Source: Bryobacteraceae bacterium
GTDB lineage: Bacteria > Acidobacteriota > Terriglobia > Bryobacterales > Bryobacteraceae
Direction of reading: 5' to 3'
Length of the DNA: 64,000 bases
NCBI GenBank assembly: GCA_026129905.1
Contig: JAHCHE010000001.1
Coordinates: 124,001 to 188,000 of the forward strand
The position numbers and the translations under genes were made by a program. Position 1 is the first letter of the stretch, and the number at the start of each line of letters is the position of its first letter. The notes beneath the pieces are model-generated. The model was given only the letters and a program-made list of their open reading frames with translations. It was not told the DNA's origin and searched no databases. Below are positions 45,584 through 54,760 of this stretch, piece by piece.

Positions 45584-48421
45584 ATGGCGGACTGTCCGAA
45601 ATGCCGGGCATGGACGATCGGAGCGGAGGACATCTTCTGTTCCTGGTGCGGCCACAGCTTCGTTGAGATTGCCGCTTCGCTGGACCGCTCGTCGTTCCAT
45701 TACGACAACCTTCAGCCTCCGCGGCGCCGTCTCTCGATCGAGAACCGATCACAGGCGACGCTGCGGATCGAAGACGTTCGCGCGACGGCGCCATGGATCG
45801 AAGTGAAATGGGACGGCCGGCCGTTCGAACTGCAACCCGGGGGGCCGCCGGCCACCCTCCAGTACCGGCCGAAAATCTACGACCTGCCGGAGAACACCTA
45901 CCACCGCGGGACCATCCTTATCCGGCCATCGGTGGGAGAGCCGATCGAACTGGAGCTGAACGTAACTCCCTCGCCTGCGTTTCGCGTGTCGGCGGTGGAA
46001 CAGGGTGAAACGCGCCAGCCTCCGGCGTTCGATGTGATCGCGGACGGGCAGAAGCTGGAGACCAACCAACTCCGGCTGGAGGTGACGCGCGGCATGGCAA
46101 AGCTGGAAAGCGTCGTGGTCACCGAGGGTTCGGAATGGGCTAAGACGCTTCCGGCCGGGGGGCTCACGCTGCCGGTTACCCTGAGCGCCCAGAGCGGGTC
46201 GCCTGCGTTGGCCGACTTCCTGCTGGACTGTGACGAGGAAGCGCTGATGAGCGCTCCCGCCGAGACCTCGTGCACGGTCGAGTTCCGGTTCAACGGCGGA
46301 CTGACCCACTCGGAAAAGGTGCAAGTGCGCCGCTGGGACCCGCCGGCGCTCCTGGTGGCCGAAGAGGTGGATCTCAGCATCGCGGTAACGGCTGGACACC
46401 CGGGCGAGATTGTCTGGACCCTTCGAAACCGTAGTTTCACCCCGCTGCCAGGCGCATCCGGAGTGGATCCGGATACGCGCCGGGCGCCGCTGGTCGTCCA
46501 GCGGATTGACGTAAGTGTGGATGAGGAGGCCGATCGGGAGCAGGCGTTACTGCGGCCGGCTACGGATTTGCAATTCCCGCTCCGGATCCCCGGAGGCGGG
46601 GAACAGAGGCTGGTCTACCGCTTCCGGACCTCCGCGTCGACGACGGCGGTTCCCGGCGAGCTGGGGATCGGTTCTCATTTGGCGCGATTTCTGGTGGACG
46701 CGTCCTACTTTACCGCGCGGCGCGCGTTGTTGAAGAAGATCGAGGTCCGTCCGCTCGGCGTTTTTCAAGGCATTCTGGCCATCGATTTCGGTACCAGCAA
46801 TTCCTGCGTGGCGGCGTTCAATGATCTCAAGTTCGCGCCGGAAATGGTGCGGGTGGCGCGGCAGACCACCAATCCCAGCGTCATTCTGTACCAGACGCCG
46901 AAGAGTGAAGCCCCTCCCGAGAAGGAAGCCACACCCGCTCAGGTCCGGATCGGCGCCCAGGTGGCAATGGATGACAACATCTCGGCCACCTATTTCCGGA
47001 GCGTCGTCCGGTCTCCCAAACTGAAGCTGGGGAAAGAAGGCGCCCACGGGCAGTTCGAAGTGGGATATAGCCAGGCCGATGTAATCCACGTGCTGCCGGC
47101 GCGCCAGGTTGTCGCCGACTATCTGCGAGGCCTCCGCCAGGCAGCCGAAGCCGCGTGCGGCGCCACATTCCGGACGGTGCATTTCAGCTACCCGGCGGCA
47201 TTCTTCGGAAAGCAGTTGACGGAGCTTTACCAGGCTGCGATCGAGGCGTTTGGCAACGTTGAGACGTACTTCGTTACCGAGCCCGTGGCGGCCGCGCTCG
47301 ACTTCCTGTTTCTCACAGCGCGAGAGAAGCTGCCCAAGACGCTGGCCGTCTTCGATTTCGGGGGCGGAACCACGGACCTCAGCCTGCTCGAGATTTCACA
47401 GGATGGCGACTTGCGCGTGCGTCAACTCGACCACCACGGCACGCCCTTCGGCGGCCAGAACCTTACTCAACAGATCGCGGATCACGCGTGGCAGGAGTGC
47501 CTGAAATTTGAACAGGCGTCGGCGGCGGAGAGCGCCGTCCTGACTCGCGACTTCCAGGCGCCGGATGCATTTCTTCGTTTGGCGGCGCGGCGCAATATCG
47601 AAAGGCTGTTCGCCTGGGCGGAGCGCGTGAAGCTGATTCTGGTGGAGAACGTCTCCAAAAAAGTAGAGGACCTGGTGGAGGCAATCCCGCCGGTGGAGCT
47701 GATCGGCGTCATCCCGGGGCCGCGGTTCGCGCCGCGTGTGTACACTCAGGTGCAGCAGATCACTCCGAAGGTCGAGGTGTTTTCCGAATGGTTGCGGGTC
47801 GAGTTGCATCGGATTGCCACGAATCTCGAGGTGATGGTGCACAAGAAGAATCACCTCGACCGGCCCGATTGCATCCTGCTTTCCGGGAAATCGAGCAAGA
47901 TCCCGGTGGTGCGCGAGATCCTTGCGCAAAAGTTCCCCCCTCCCGTTGAAATCCATCTCGCCGACGAGCCGAAAGAGTGCGTCGTGCGGGGTATCTGCGT
48001 CACGCACATGCTGCGGGCCGATCCGACCATGTACCTGGACGTCGGGGAGCGCAGCGGCGAAGATCTCGCCCGCGGCGCCGACGTCGCGGCCGTCGGTCAG
48101 CGGATCGGCTGGCGCTTGGGCGCCAGGTTCAACGAGATCTTTCCGGCCGGCAAACCAATTCCGAAGGATGGCCTGCGGCGCGAGATCGATATCAAGCTCC
48201 GCCCCAACATGCTGCTCAACATGGCGTCCTGCGCGAACACGTTTGACAGCGGCGAGTACCGCTCGATCGGCGTGTTTCGTCCGGATCCGGAAGCTGTGCC
48301 CGCCAATGTCCGGTTTCCTCTCCCGGCGAAGCTGGTTTTTCATTTGAACCCCGAAGAAGAGGTTACGTTGAAGGCGACCCTGGAGGATGGCTCCGAAGTC
48401 CCTTTTAAACGCGATCCCTAG
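45584..48421 (+). CDS. Hsp70-like ATPase with N-terminal zinc ribbon and probable Ig-like region
   Basis: A 945-residue protein. An N-terminal zinc ribbon (CPKC..CSWC, 4-22) and two or three probable Ig-like beta domains (about 35-390) precede an actin-fold Hsp70 nucleotide-binding domain: phosphate 1 AIDFGTSNSCVA (about 399-410), phosphate 2 VFDFGGGTTDLSLL (about 588-601) and adenosine motif CILLSGKSSKIPVVREI. After it comes a short beta-rich C-terminus (about 830-945) where DnaK has its substrate domain. There is no membrane segment. It is not the housekeeping DnaK: the order is inverted and the lid is missing. The gene follows the tubulin-like gene by 19 bases and precedes a GrpE-like gene. 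Confidence 0.85.
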   Translation: MADCPKCRAWTIGAEDIFCSWCGHSFVEIAASLDRSSFHYDNLQPPRRRLSIENRSQATLRIEDVRATAPWIEVKWDGRPFELQPGGPPATLQYRPKIYDLPENTYHRGTILIRPSVGEPIELELNVTPSPAFRVSAVEQGETRQPPAFDVIADGQKLETNQLRLEVTRGMAKLESVVVTEGSEWAKTLPAGGLTLPVTLSAQSGSPALADFLLDCDEEALMSAPAETSCTVEFRFNGGLTHSEKVQVRRWDPPALLVAEEVDLSIAVTAGHPGEIVWTLRNRSFTPLPGASGVDPDTRRAPLVVQRIDVSVDEEADREQALLRPATDLQFPLRIPGGGEQRLVYRFRTSASTTAVPGELGIGSHLARFLVDASYFTARRALLKKIEVRPLGVFQGILAIDFGTSNSCVAAFNDLKFAPEMVRVARQTTNPSVILYQTPKSEAPPEKEATPAQVRIGAQVAMDDNISATYFRSVVRSPKLKLGKEGAHGQFEVGYSQADVIHVLPARQVVADYLRGLRQAAEAACGATFRTVHFSYPAAFFGKQLTELYQAAIEAFGNVETYFVTEPVAAALDFLFLTAREKLPKTLAVFDFGGGTTDLSLLEISQDGDLRVRQLDHHGTPFGGQNLTQQIADHAWQECLKFEQASAAESAVLTRDFQAPDAFLRLAARRNIERLFAWAERVKLILVENVSKKVEDLVEAIPPVELIGVIPGPRFAPRVYTQVQQITPKVEVFSEWLRVELHRIATNLEVMVHKKNHLDRPDCILLSGKSSKIPVVREILAQKFPPPVEIHLADEPKECVVRGICVTHMLRADPTMYLDVGERSGEDLARGADVAAVGQRIGWRLGARFNEIFPAGKPIPKDGLRREIDIKLRPNMLLNMASCANTFDSGEYRSIGVFRPDPEAVPANVRFPLPAKLVFHLNPEEEVTLKATLEDGSEVPFKRDP

Positions 48422-48452
48422 AACCTAGAGCAATGCTCGCGGAGCATGAACG

Positions 48453-49928
48453 ATGTGGATTCCATTTGTCATCTGCCCGGCGCTGATCGTTGCCGGGGCC
48501 GCCGCCGCGCCCCCCCCGACGCTCGACCTCAACCAACCCAACCTGCCCCCGTCGCTGGACGTACCCGTGGTCAAGTCCGAAGCGCCGATCTACCTTCGGA
48601 CTTCGAAGCCGCTCACGATTCGTTTCGAGAGTGAACTCCCAACCATCAGAGCCTCCGTCCAAGGCAATGTAAGCGGGCCAGTCCAGTTGAGCGGTAGAGT
48701 GGGCATTCCGAACGACAGCCAACTGCTCTTCTCCGGCGTGATTCCGGGACAACAACTGAAGCTCTGGATCGCTCCCCCAGAGGGGGACGAATCTTCGATC
48801 GAGATCCGTTTCGTTGCCGGCGAAGGGGCTCCGAGCGGCTTCGGATGGTCCCTCGTCGCGCAGGCGGCGGCCAGCCTGCTCGGTCTGGCCGGTCTCGCCG
48901 CGGCTACGGTCGCCTTCCGGCGGGTGCGGAAGGCGGAGGATAACATAGAGCAGTTGAAGCAGATGGTCCGGATGAAGTCGGTTGAAAGGCACGGGGAGTA
49001 CAACATGGAAAGTCGCGGCGTACCATCCGCCTCGGGCCTCCAAGGAATTGAAAGACGGTTGGCGGAACTGGAAGAACGTCTTGGCGAGGCGGTGCCCGGT
49101 TCGCGCCAGGCGCAGGGTGAGGGCAACTACAACTTGCAGGACTTGAGCAGGCAATTCGACAAGCGCTTTTCCACGCTGGAGGGCTCGATCAAGAACCTGA
49201 CGGACACCGCCGCGCGGACGCTCGATGGTTCGCTCAAAATCCTGGTGGACCCCGCTCTCGCCGACCGGCTGAACGAAGGCGCATCGGATTTTTTCCGGCG
49301 GGCCGTCCCCGAGCGGGACGGACTGAATGAGCGGCTCCGGGCCGGGCGCGAGTTGGGTTCGGCTATCGACGGCTTCCTATCCACGGTAGCGGTGAACCGC
49401 ACGGACTTGCGGGATGCCATGCAACCGGTTCGCCGGGAGGCATCGGTGATCGAGGGCGAAGCCGAGGCGCTGGCTCGCGCAGTCGAGGAACAGACCCTGC
49501 GACTCGATTTCCAGGTGGTTTTTTCAACCTCGCCCGCCAGCAAGGAGACCATTGCCGAGGCGCTAGCGGGTGGACTGCGGCGGGAGATCCTGAAACTGGC
49601 GGAACCTCTGGCCTACTTCGACCGGCGCCTCCGGTCGATCGGACTCCGCGCCGGACAGGCGGCGCTGGAGTACCTGGACCGCTTCTGCGATCTCTCGAGG
49701 AGGAATGAAGCGTACCAGTCCGCCTTCAACACGCTTCTCCGGGCCGCGGGGTTGACCGCCATCCTGCCCCATGAAGGGGAAGCCTATTCACCTGACGAGC
49801 ACCAGGTGGAGCAATGGCAGCCCTCGCAGGACCTGGCGCGCTCCCACACCGTGGCCCGGGTTGTCGCGCGCGGGCTGCGGCAGGATAGCCGGGTGGCGCA
49901 AAAGGCGTCGGTATGGCTCTACCAATGA
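48453..49928 (+). CDS. Membrane-anchored coiled-coil protein with GrpE-like C-terminal domain
   Basis: A 491-residue protein. It has a signal-like N-terminus (FVICPALIVAGAAAAPPP), a periplasmic beta domain (about 22-128), one span (about 130-152; AQAAASLLGLAGLAAATVAF), a cytoplasmic coiled coil (about 155-215 and 300-400), and a last part (about 433-491) that I read as a GrpE beta-domain: GLTAILPHEGEAYSP-EHQ..., then SHTVARVVARGLRQDSRVAQKASVWLY. This matches the GrpE pattern G-x-E/P..GE-F-P..H-A..., T-V..VL..G-Y..-G-R-V-L-R-P-A-x-V. GrpE exchanges nucleotide on Hsp70, and an Hsp70-like gene lies just upstream. The match is by eye and needs structural comparison. Confidence 0.72.
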   Translation: MWIPFVICPALIVAGAAAAPPPTLDLNQPNLPPSLDVPVVKSEAPIYLRTSKPLTIRFESELPTIRASVQGNVSGPVQLSGRVGIPNDSQLLFSGVIPGQQLKLWIAPPEGDESSIEIRFVAGEGAPSGFGWSLVAQAAASLLGLAGLAAATVAFRRVRKAEDNIEQLKQMVRMKSVERHGEYNMESRGVPSASGLQGIERRLAELEERLGEAVPGSRQAQGEGNYNLQDLSRQFDKRFSTLEGSIKNLTDTAARTLDGSLKILVDPALADRLNEGASDFFRRAVPERDGLNERLRAGRELGSAIDGFLSTVAVNRTDLRDAMQPVRREASVIEGEAEALARAVEEQTLRLDFQVVFSTSPASKETIAEALAGGLRREILKLAEPLAYFDRRLRSIGLRAGQAALEYLDRFCDLSRRNEAYQSAFNTLLRAAGLTAILPHEGEAYSPDEHQVEQWQPSQDLARSHTVARVVARGLRQDSRVAQKASVWLYQ

Positions 49929-49934
49929 TTTCCG

Positions 49935-51857
49935 ATGCCTGAGCAAATCTGCTCCGGTTGCGGCAGGCAACAGGCAGCCGATCGAGTCCGCTGCGAAGAT
50001 TGCGGACGTCCGCTGCCGCGGGTGCGGCTCGGCGAAAGGTTCCAGGACCGCTTTCTTGCCAGCGGGCTGTTGGAAGAGCGGCCAAATGTTTTCGTGTATA
50101 GCGGCCGCCTGGAGTCCCGCGAGGAGCCCTGGATTCTGCGCGAGTTCTTTCCCTCCCGGCGGCCGGACCGGGAAGCTTTCCGGCGCGCGGCGCCGGTGGC
50201 GGCCATTCTCGAAGAAGGACGTCCGGGGCTGCCACGACTGTACGAATGGTTTGAATGCGACGGCTGTATCTATGCCATTGAGCCTCCTCCTCCCGGTCCA
50301 AACCTCGCGCGATTGACGGCGGAAGGACGCCTTGACGAGACGATGGCGGCCCGGCTGTTCTGGCAGACAGTGAAGCTGCTGGAGGGATTCGGAAGTGAGC
50401 CGGCCATCTACCATGGAGCGATCCGGCCCACCGATATCACGGTTAGCGACGACGGAACGGTAACGGAACTATCCGGGCCCGTCGTACTGTTCGACGTCAT
50501 CGACTCGCTGCGCCCGCCCGCGGCCGGCGATTCGCTCGGGCGCGATCTTCCGGCCACCGGATTCGCCGTCCTGTCGACGCTTTCCGGCAACTCCAACGGG
50601 TCCCTTTCCTCCGATCCGGAAGCCCGGGAGAAGGCGCTTTCGTCGATGACCGGAAAAGACCTCGCGATGGCGCTGGAGTGGGTCACAAGCTTCAACGGCC
50701 GTCCACCGTCGTTTGCGGCTCTGAGAGACCTGCGGGACCGGCTTCGCGGCGCGCGCGCGGAGTGGCAGAAGGAAAATTGGGCGCAGGCCCGAGCAGGGCT
50801 GAACGCGGTCCGGCAGTTGCGTCCTTCGCCGCTGATCGACGCACTGATCGAGAAACTCGACCGCGAACAAGCGGCACGGCGGCCGAAACCGGCGCCGGCG
50901 GAGCCCGCCGGACCTGCGCCGGTCACGGAACCGGCGCCGGCCCCGCAAGCGCCACCGGCGCCGCCGGTGGATGCGAAAAAACCCCCCGCCGGGCCGCCCG
51001 CTCGGCCCGCCGTAGAACCGGTCAGGCCAAACCCGGCGAAAACGCTGCTGCGGCTTATCCTGGTGGCGGCGTTCTGCCTGACGGCATTCATCGTGTGGCG
51101 GGTCTTCTATCCGGATATCTCCGCTTTCGAACGGGCGATCGGGGAGGGGCGACTGCTGGGCGAAAGCCGCTCCGCCTACGCGCTGTACCGGGCCGAGAGC
51201 GCTTCGTCGCGGGCAGCGGCCAAAATGCGAAAGGTTGCCCAGCCACTCCTCGCCAGCTATTCCGAACAGACATTCCAGGACTGGCGCCAGAACTCCGAGC
51301 TGAAGGACACCTCCTGGGAGCAGTGCGCCCAAGCCCACGAGTGGCTCACGGAAATCGAACCGGAGAACACGCTGGCGGCCGCCCGCTACCATTACGCTCG
51401 CGCACGAGTGGCGATGGAGGCGAAGCAGTACAACCAGGCGATCGAGCGTCTGCAAGCGGCCCTCTCCATTCGTCCCAACTGGGACCTGGCCGTCCTCGGC
51501 ATTGGGATCGCGCACGTTCGTATGAAAGACCCAACCGCGGCGGAGCGGTACTACCAGGACACCATCCGCATCTCGCCGGACTGGGTGTTTCCGCGAATGA
51601 ATCTCGCCGAACTGTACTTGATCCAAGGCCGGCTTGCGGAAGCCGAAACGCAAGCCCGCGAAGCGCTGCGCTGCGACAGCGAGCGTCCGACCGTGGTGGA
51701 ACTTTACGGGCGCGTTCTCTATTTCCGGGACAAGTACGGTGAGGCCTGCCGGGTCCTCGGCCGCGCGCTGGATCTGGCGCGGAACGCCGTAACCCGCCTC
51801 GACCTAAGCCTGCTCGAACGGCGCCGGCGAACCTCCTGTGAACGGGCGAACCGATGA
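49935..51857 (+). CDS. Zinc-ribbon/pseudokinase/TM/TPR protein
   Basis: A 640-residue protein. N-terminal zinc ribbon with Cys6, 9, 20 and 23; protein-kinase-like domain (about 30-280) with the VAIK Lys replaced by Arg (WILREFF), the HRD loop as YHGAIRPTDITV (about 158) and no DFG motif, so almost certainly a pseudokinase; a Pro/Ala-rich linker (about 300-365); one span (about 369-390; LLRLILVAAFCLTAFIVWRVF); then periplasmic TPR repeats (about 440-640), for example YNQAIERLQAALSIRPNWDLAVLGIGIAHVRMKDP. It is oriented with the kinase fold inside and the TPR outside. The gene begins 6 bases after the GrpE-like gene. The amidohydrolase start overlaps its stop. Confidence 0.8.
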   Translation: MPEQICSGCGRQQAADRVRCEDCGRPLPRVRLGERFQDRFLASGLLEERPNVFVYSGRLESREEPWILREFFPSRRPDREAFRRAAPVAAILEEGRPGLPRLYEWFECDGCIYAIEPPPPGPNLARLTAEGRLDETMAARLFWQTVKLLEGFGSEPAIYHGAIRPTDITVSDDGTVTELSGPVVLFDVIDSLRPPAAGDSLGRDLPATGFAVLSTLSGNSNGSLSSDPEAREKALSSMTGKDLAMALEWVTSFNGRPPSFAALRDLRDRLRGARAEWQKENWAQARAGLNAVRQLRPSPLIDALIEKLDREQAARRPKPAPAEPAGPAPVTEPAPAPQAPPAPPVDAKKPPAGPPARPAVEPVRPNPAKTLLRLILVAAFCLTAFIVWRVFYPDISAFERAIGEGRLLGESRSAYALYRAESASSRAAAKMRKVAQPLLASYSEQTFQDWRQNSELKDTSWEQCAQAHEWLTEIEPENTLAAARYHYARARVAMEAKQYNQAIERLQAALSIRPNWDLAVLGIGIAHVRMKDPTAAERYYQDTIRISPDWVFPRMNLAELYLIQGRLAEAETQAREALRCDSERPTVVELYGRVLYFRDKYGEACRVLGRALDLARNAVTRLDLSLLERRRRTSCERANR

Positions 51858-53632
51858 CCATCCGGATCAGGGTCCCCTCTCTCGCTTTTTTCGCGCTGCT
51901 GTTCGCGGCGGTGGCCGCGCTGCTTGCCGGGGCCTTTTGGGCCTGGCGCGAGTGGCACGGCGAAAGCGACCTTCTGCTGGTAAACGGCCGGGTATTTGAC
52001 GGGGAGACGTTCCTCCCGCCTCGGACGCGCGTTGCGGTTCGGGACGGCAGAATCATGGAGGTCGGCTATCTTTGGGGCGTCCGCACGCGGCGCGTATTCG
52101 ATGTAGAGGGCGCTGTCATCGCGCCCGGATTCATCGACGCGCACACGCACGTCGAGCGAAACATTCCGCTACACGCGCCCTTCCGCGCCGCCAACTTTGT
52201 CCGGCAGGGAGTCGCCACGCTGATCACGGGGAACTGCGGGACGTCGACGCTCTCGGTGAACGACCTTTTCAAGAGGCTGGAGCACGGCGGAAGCCAGGTG
52301 AACGTCGCGACGCTGGTTGGCCACAACTCGCTACGGGAAGAAGTGATGCCTGGCTCCGCGCAGGCTGCATCGGCGGACCGGGTGCGCCGCATGTCCGATA
52401 TCCTGGAACGCAACCTCGCCGAGGGCGCGCTTGGGCTATCGACGGGGCTCGCCTATGCCCCGGGCTGCTTCGCCCGGGAAGAGGAAGTGATCGAACTTGC
52501 CCGAGTCGCCGCGCGCCACGGCGGCTTGTATGTCACGCACCTGCGGGACGAAGGAGTGGGCGGACAGGCTGCTCTCAACGAGGCGCTGCGCATTCGGCAA
52601 GCCGCTCAGGTCCATCTCCACATCTCGCATCTCAAAATCGCCGCGCCCAAGGACTGGGGAACGTCCCGCAACCGGCTTGCGCAGTTGGAAGAGGCTCGGC
52701 GTACCGGGCCGCCCATCACGTTCGACGTCTACGCGTATTCCGCCTCGTCCACATCCACCGACATCCTGGCGCCGCCCGAGTTTCGGGGGAAACAGGTCAA
52801 CTGGCGGCGCGTCCTGGAAGACGCCGCCGAGCGTGAACGGCTGAACCGGGGCATGCTCGGCCAACTCCACGAGGCCGGATTCTCGGACTTCTCCCATGCG
52901 CGGATTGCCAGCTTCTGGGGCAATCGCGCTCTTGAAGGAACGAGCATTCCCGAAGCGGCGGCAGCGTTGAACCTCAAGCCGCCCTCCGCTCCCCAACCGC
53001 CGCCCGCCCCCAAATCCAGGAACAGCCGGAATTCCCGGGGAGATTCCCGAAAAGCGGCTGCGCGGAGACTGCCGGAAAGTCACACTCCGGCGGCGCTGCG
53101 GCCGCAGCTTGACGCCGTCTTTTACCTTCTTACCCGCGGGGGAGCGCAGATGATTTACGAAGACATGTCGGAAAGCGATGTCGAAACATTCCTGCGCGAC
53201 CCGGCGGGCGTATTCGGTACTGACAGCGCTGTTCGCTATCCCGGCCAGGATTTCGCCCACCCGCGGGGAACGGGGAACTTTCCGCGGATTCTCGGCGAAT
53301 TTGTCCGGGAACGCGGCAGGCTTACTCTCGACGAGGCGCTGCGGAAGATGACAAGCGCGCCGGCCCGAATCTTCAATCTGCCGGGCCGGGGGCGCCTGGC
53401 GCCCGGTTTCCAGGCCGATATCACGGTGTTTGACGCAGCCACCGTGCGGGCGCGGAACGACTACTCCCAGCCACTGACGCCGCCGGAAGGCATCCGCTGG
53501 GTGTTTGTCAACGGCGTAGAGGTATTGCGCGACGGCGAACCCACGGACGCCCTTCCCGGCCTACCGGTGCGACGCGGTCCCGGCGCGGCCAATCCGGCGC
53601 GGGATAAAGGCGAACGGGATCTCGCCCGCTGA
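51854..53632 (+). CDS. Membrane-anchored amidohydrolase (N-acyl-D-amino-acid deacylase-like)
   Basis: A 592-residue protein of the amidohydrolase superfamily, D-aminoacylase branch. An N-terminal span (about 9-32) places the enzyme on the periplasmic side. Motifs are VFDVEGAVIAPGFIDAHTHVERN (HxH metal pair, about 97-99), ITGNCGTST (the Cys ligand), GLYVTHLRDEG, VHLHISHLK and GVFGTDSAVRYPGQ, with DADFTVF-like GFQADITVFDAATV at the C-terminus. A Pro/Ser/Arg-rich insert lies at about 375-410. The ATG overlaps the stop of the pseudokinase gene (ATGA), so it belongs to the operon. It may hydrolyse N-acyl-D-amino acids or a D-amino-acid-containing envelope compound; which one is unknown. Confidence 0.85.
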   Translation: MTIRIRVPSLAFFALLFAAVAALLAGAFWAWREWHGESDLLLVNGRVFDGETFLPPRTRVAVRDGRIMEVGYLWGVRTRRVFDVEGAVIAPGFIDAHTHVERNIPLHAPFRAANFVRQGVATLITGNCGTSTLSVNDLFKRLEHGGSQVNVATLVGHNSLREEVMPGSAQAASADRVRRMSDILERNLAEGALGLSTGLAYAPGCFAREEEVIELARVAARHGGLYVTHLRDEGVGGQAALNEALRIRQAAQVHLHISHLKIAAPKDWGTSRNRLAQLEEARRTGPPITFDVYAYSASSTSTDILAPPEFRGKQVNWRRVLEDAAERERLNRGMLGQLHEAGFSDFSHARIASFWGNRALEGTSIPEAAAALNLKPPSAPQPPPAPKSRNSRNSRGDSRKAAARRLPESHTPAALRPQLDAVFYLLTRGGAQMIYEDMSESDVETFLRDPAGVFGTDSAVRYPGQDFAHPRGTGNFPRILGEFVRERGRLTLDEALRKMTSAPARIFNLPGRGRLAPGFQADITVFDAATVRARNDYSQPLTPPEGIRWVFVNGVEVLRDGEPTDALPGLPVRRGPGAANPARDKGERDLAR

Positions 53633-53692
53633 CCGGCGCGCCTCGTCGATCGTATCATCGGAGCGCGAAGGTCCGCGTCTCGCTTCCTGCCA

Positions 53693-54760
53693 TCAGGTCC
53701 GGCCTGCGGAAAAGGCGGCGGCGATTTCGCCGATCAGCTTGTTGTCGGCGCCGGCCGCCCGGAGTTCCCCATCAACCTGGGCATCCACGCGAAAGCCAAC
53801 CCGGCGGCTTCGAATCATGCGCGCCACGGCGGCGTCGCCGAGGAGATCGCGCTGGCGGAGGATTTCCTTGATCTGGACGAGCGTGAAGGGTTTCCAGTCC
53901 CACTCGATGCGCACGTGGTACCGGCCGCTTCCGGCGGCGGTGTCGTCGATGACGATCTGAAAGCCGGGACAACCGAATTCGTTCGCCGCGAGCGGCGTCA
54001 CGCGCCTGACGTCGGATCTCCCCCCTACTTTTTTCCATCGGTATGTCCAATGGTCCAGCGGCGCGCGGGGCACCGGCTGGCTGTATTGAGAACCGGCGTT
54101 GGCGGCGGGGGCGCCGCGCAGAAGAATGTAGCTCAGGGTGTCGTAAACAACGCGGATATCCACGGCCGCATCGATATCCAGTTTGATGTCGGCGTAGCCG
54201 CTTGGCCGGTCCTCGTCGTAGTCCTCGCTCTGGCGAAGCGGAAGCCGCTCCATGCCCTCGCTCAGCAACGCGGGTGGCTTGGGAAATAGAACGCGCAACA
54301 GCTCGACCGGCGCCCCGGCATCCTGCAGCTTGCGCGCGAAAGCGGGGTCTTCAAAACCGTCGCCGGCCCCGCGCGTACGGAACTGGCGGGCCACTTCGGC
54401 GGGTCCCCCGCGCGAGGCCAGCAGGCGCAAGGCCTCCTCCGGATCGAGGGGGCCTGGCGCGCTGCAACTCCGGCAAGCGCCGCGGACGACGGACATCAGT
54501 TCCAGAATCGCCGTCTCCGAGCGGCCGCCGCGCCCGGCGGCGATCAGGAGATCGTCCTCGATTTCCGGGGTCATCGCGAAATCCACGCCGTCGCGCTGGA
54601 TCAGCAAAACAAGGTCCGGCGTCGGCAGGACCGCTTCCTCGGTCTCCAGCCGCTTGATGAGCAGAGCCTTGGAGACCGGCGTCGTCAACTGCGCCCACAG
54701 GGCTCCCAACATCAAGACCGCCGCCGCCCATCGCAAAACTCGCGCTGTCTTCACTGTCAC
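53693..54760 (-). CDS. Exported protein with three copies of a short RGVxF mini-domain
   Basis: A 355-residue exported protein that I do not recognise as a named family. After an N-terminal hydrophobic segment (about 8-25) three related segments can be aligned: about 50-82 (LVLLIQRDGVDFAMTPEIEDDL), 124-158 (ARQFRTRGAGDGFEDPAFARKLQDAGA) and 313-350 (ARMIRSRRVGFRVDAQVDGELRAAGA), each followed by an Ile/Leu-rich turn. A beta-rich domain lies between the second and third (about 185-300). Its GTG start overlaps the TGA of the upstream gene on the minus strand (GTGA), so the two are co-translated. It is convergent with the amidohydrolase gene (60 bases apart). Confidence 0.78.
   Translation of the reverse strand: MTVKTARVLRWAAAVLMLGALWAQLTTPVSKALLIKRLETEEAVLPTPDLVLLIQRDGVDFAMTPEIEDDLLIAAGRGGRSETAILELMSVVRGACRSCSAPGPLDPEEALRLLASRGGPAEVARQFRTRGAGDGFEDPAFARKLQDAGAPVELLRVLFPKPPALLSEGMERLPLRQSEDYDEDRPSGYADIKLDIDAAVDIRVVYDTLSYILLRGAPAANAGSQYSQPVPRAPLDHWTYRWKKVGGRSDVRRVTPLAANEFGCPGFQIVIDDTAAGSGRYHVRIEWDWKPFTLVQIKEILRQRDLLGDAAVARMIRSRRVGFRVDAQVDGELRAAGADNKLIGEIAAAFSAGRT

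Noticed and set aside
42220-48421. The tubulin-like and Hsp70-like genes as housekeeping ftsZ and dnaK
   Set aside because: Lengths and domain order differ (1114 residues; ATPase domain at the C-terminal half), and none of the usual neighbours (ftsA, dnaJ) is present.
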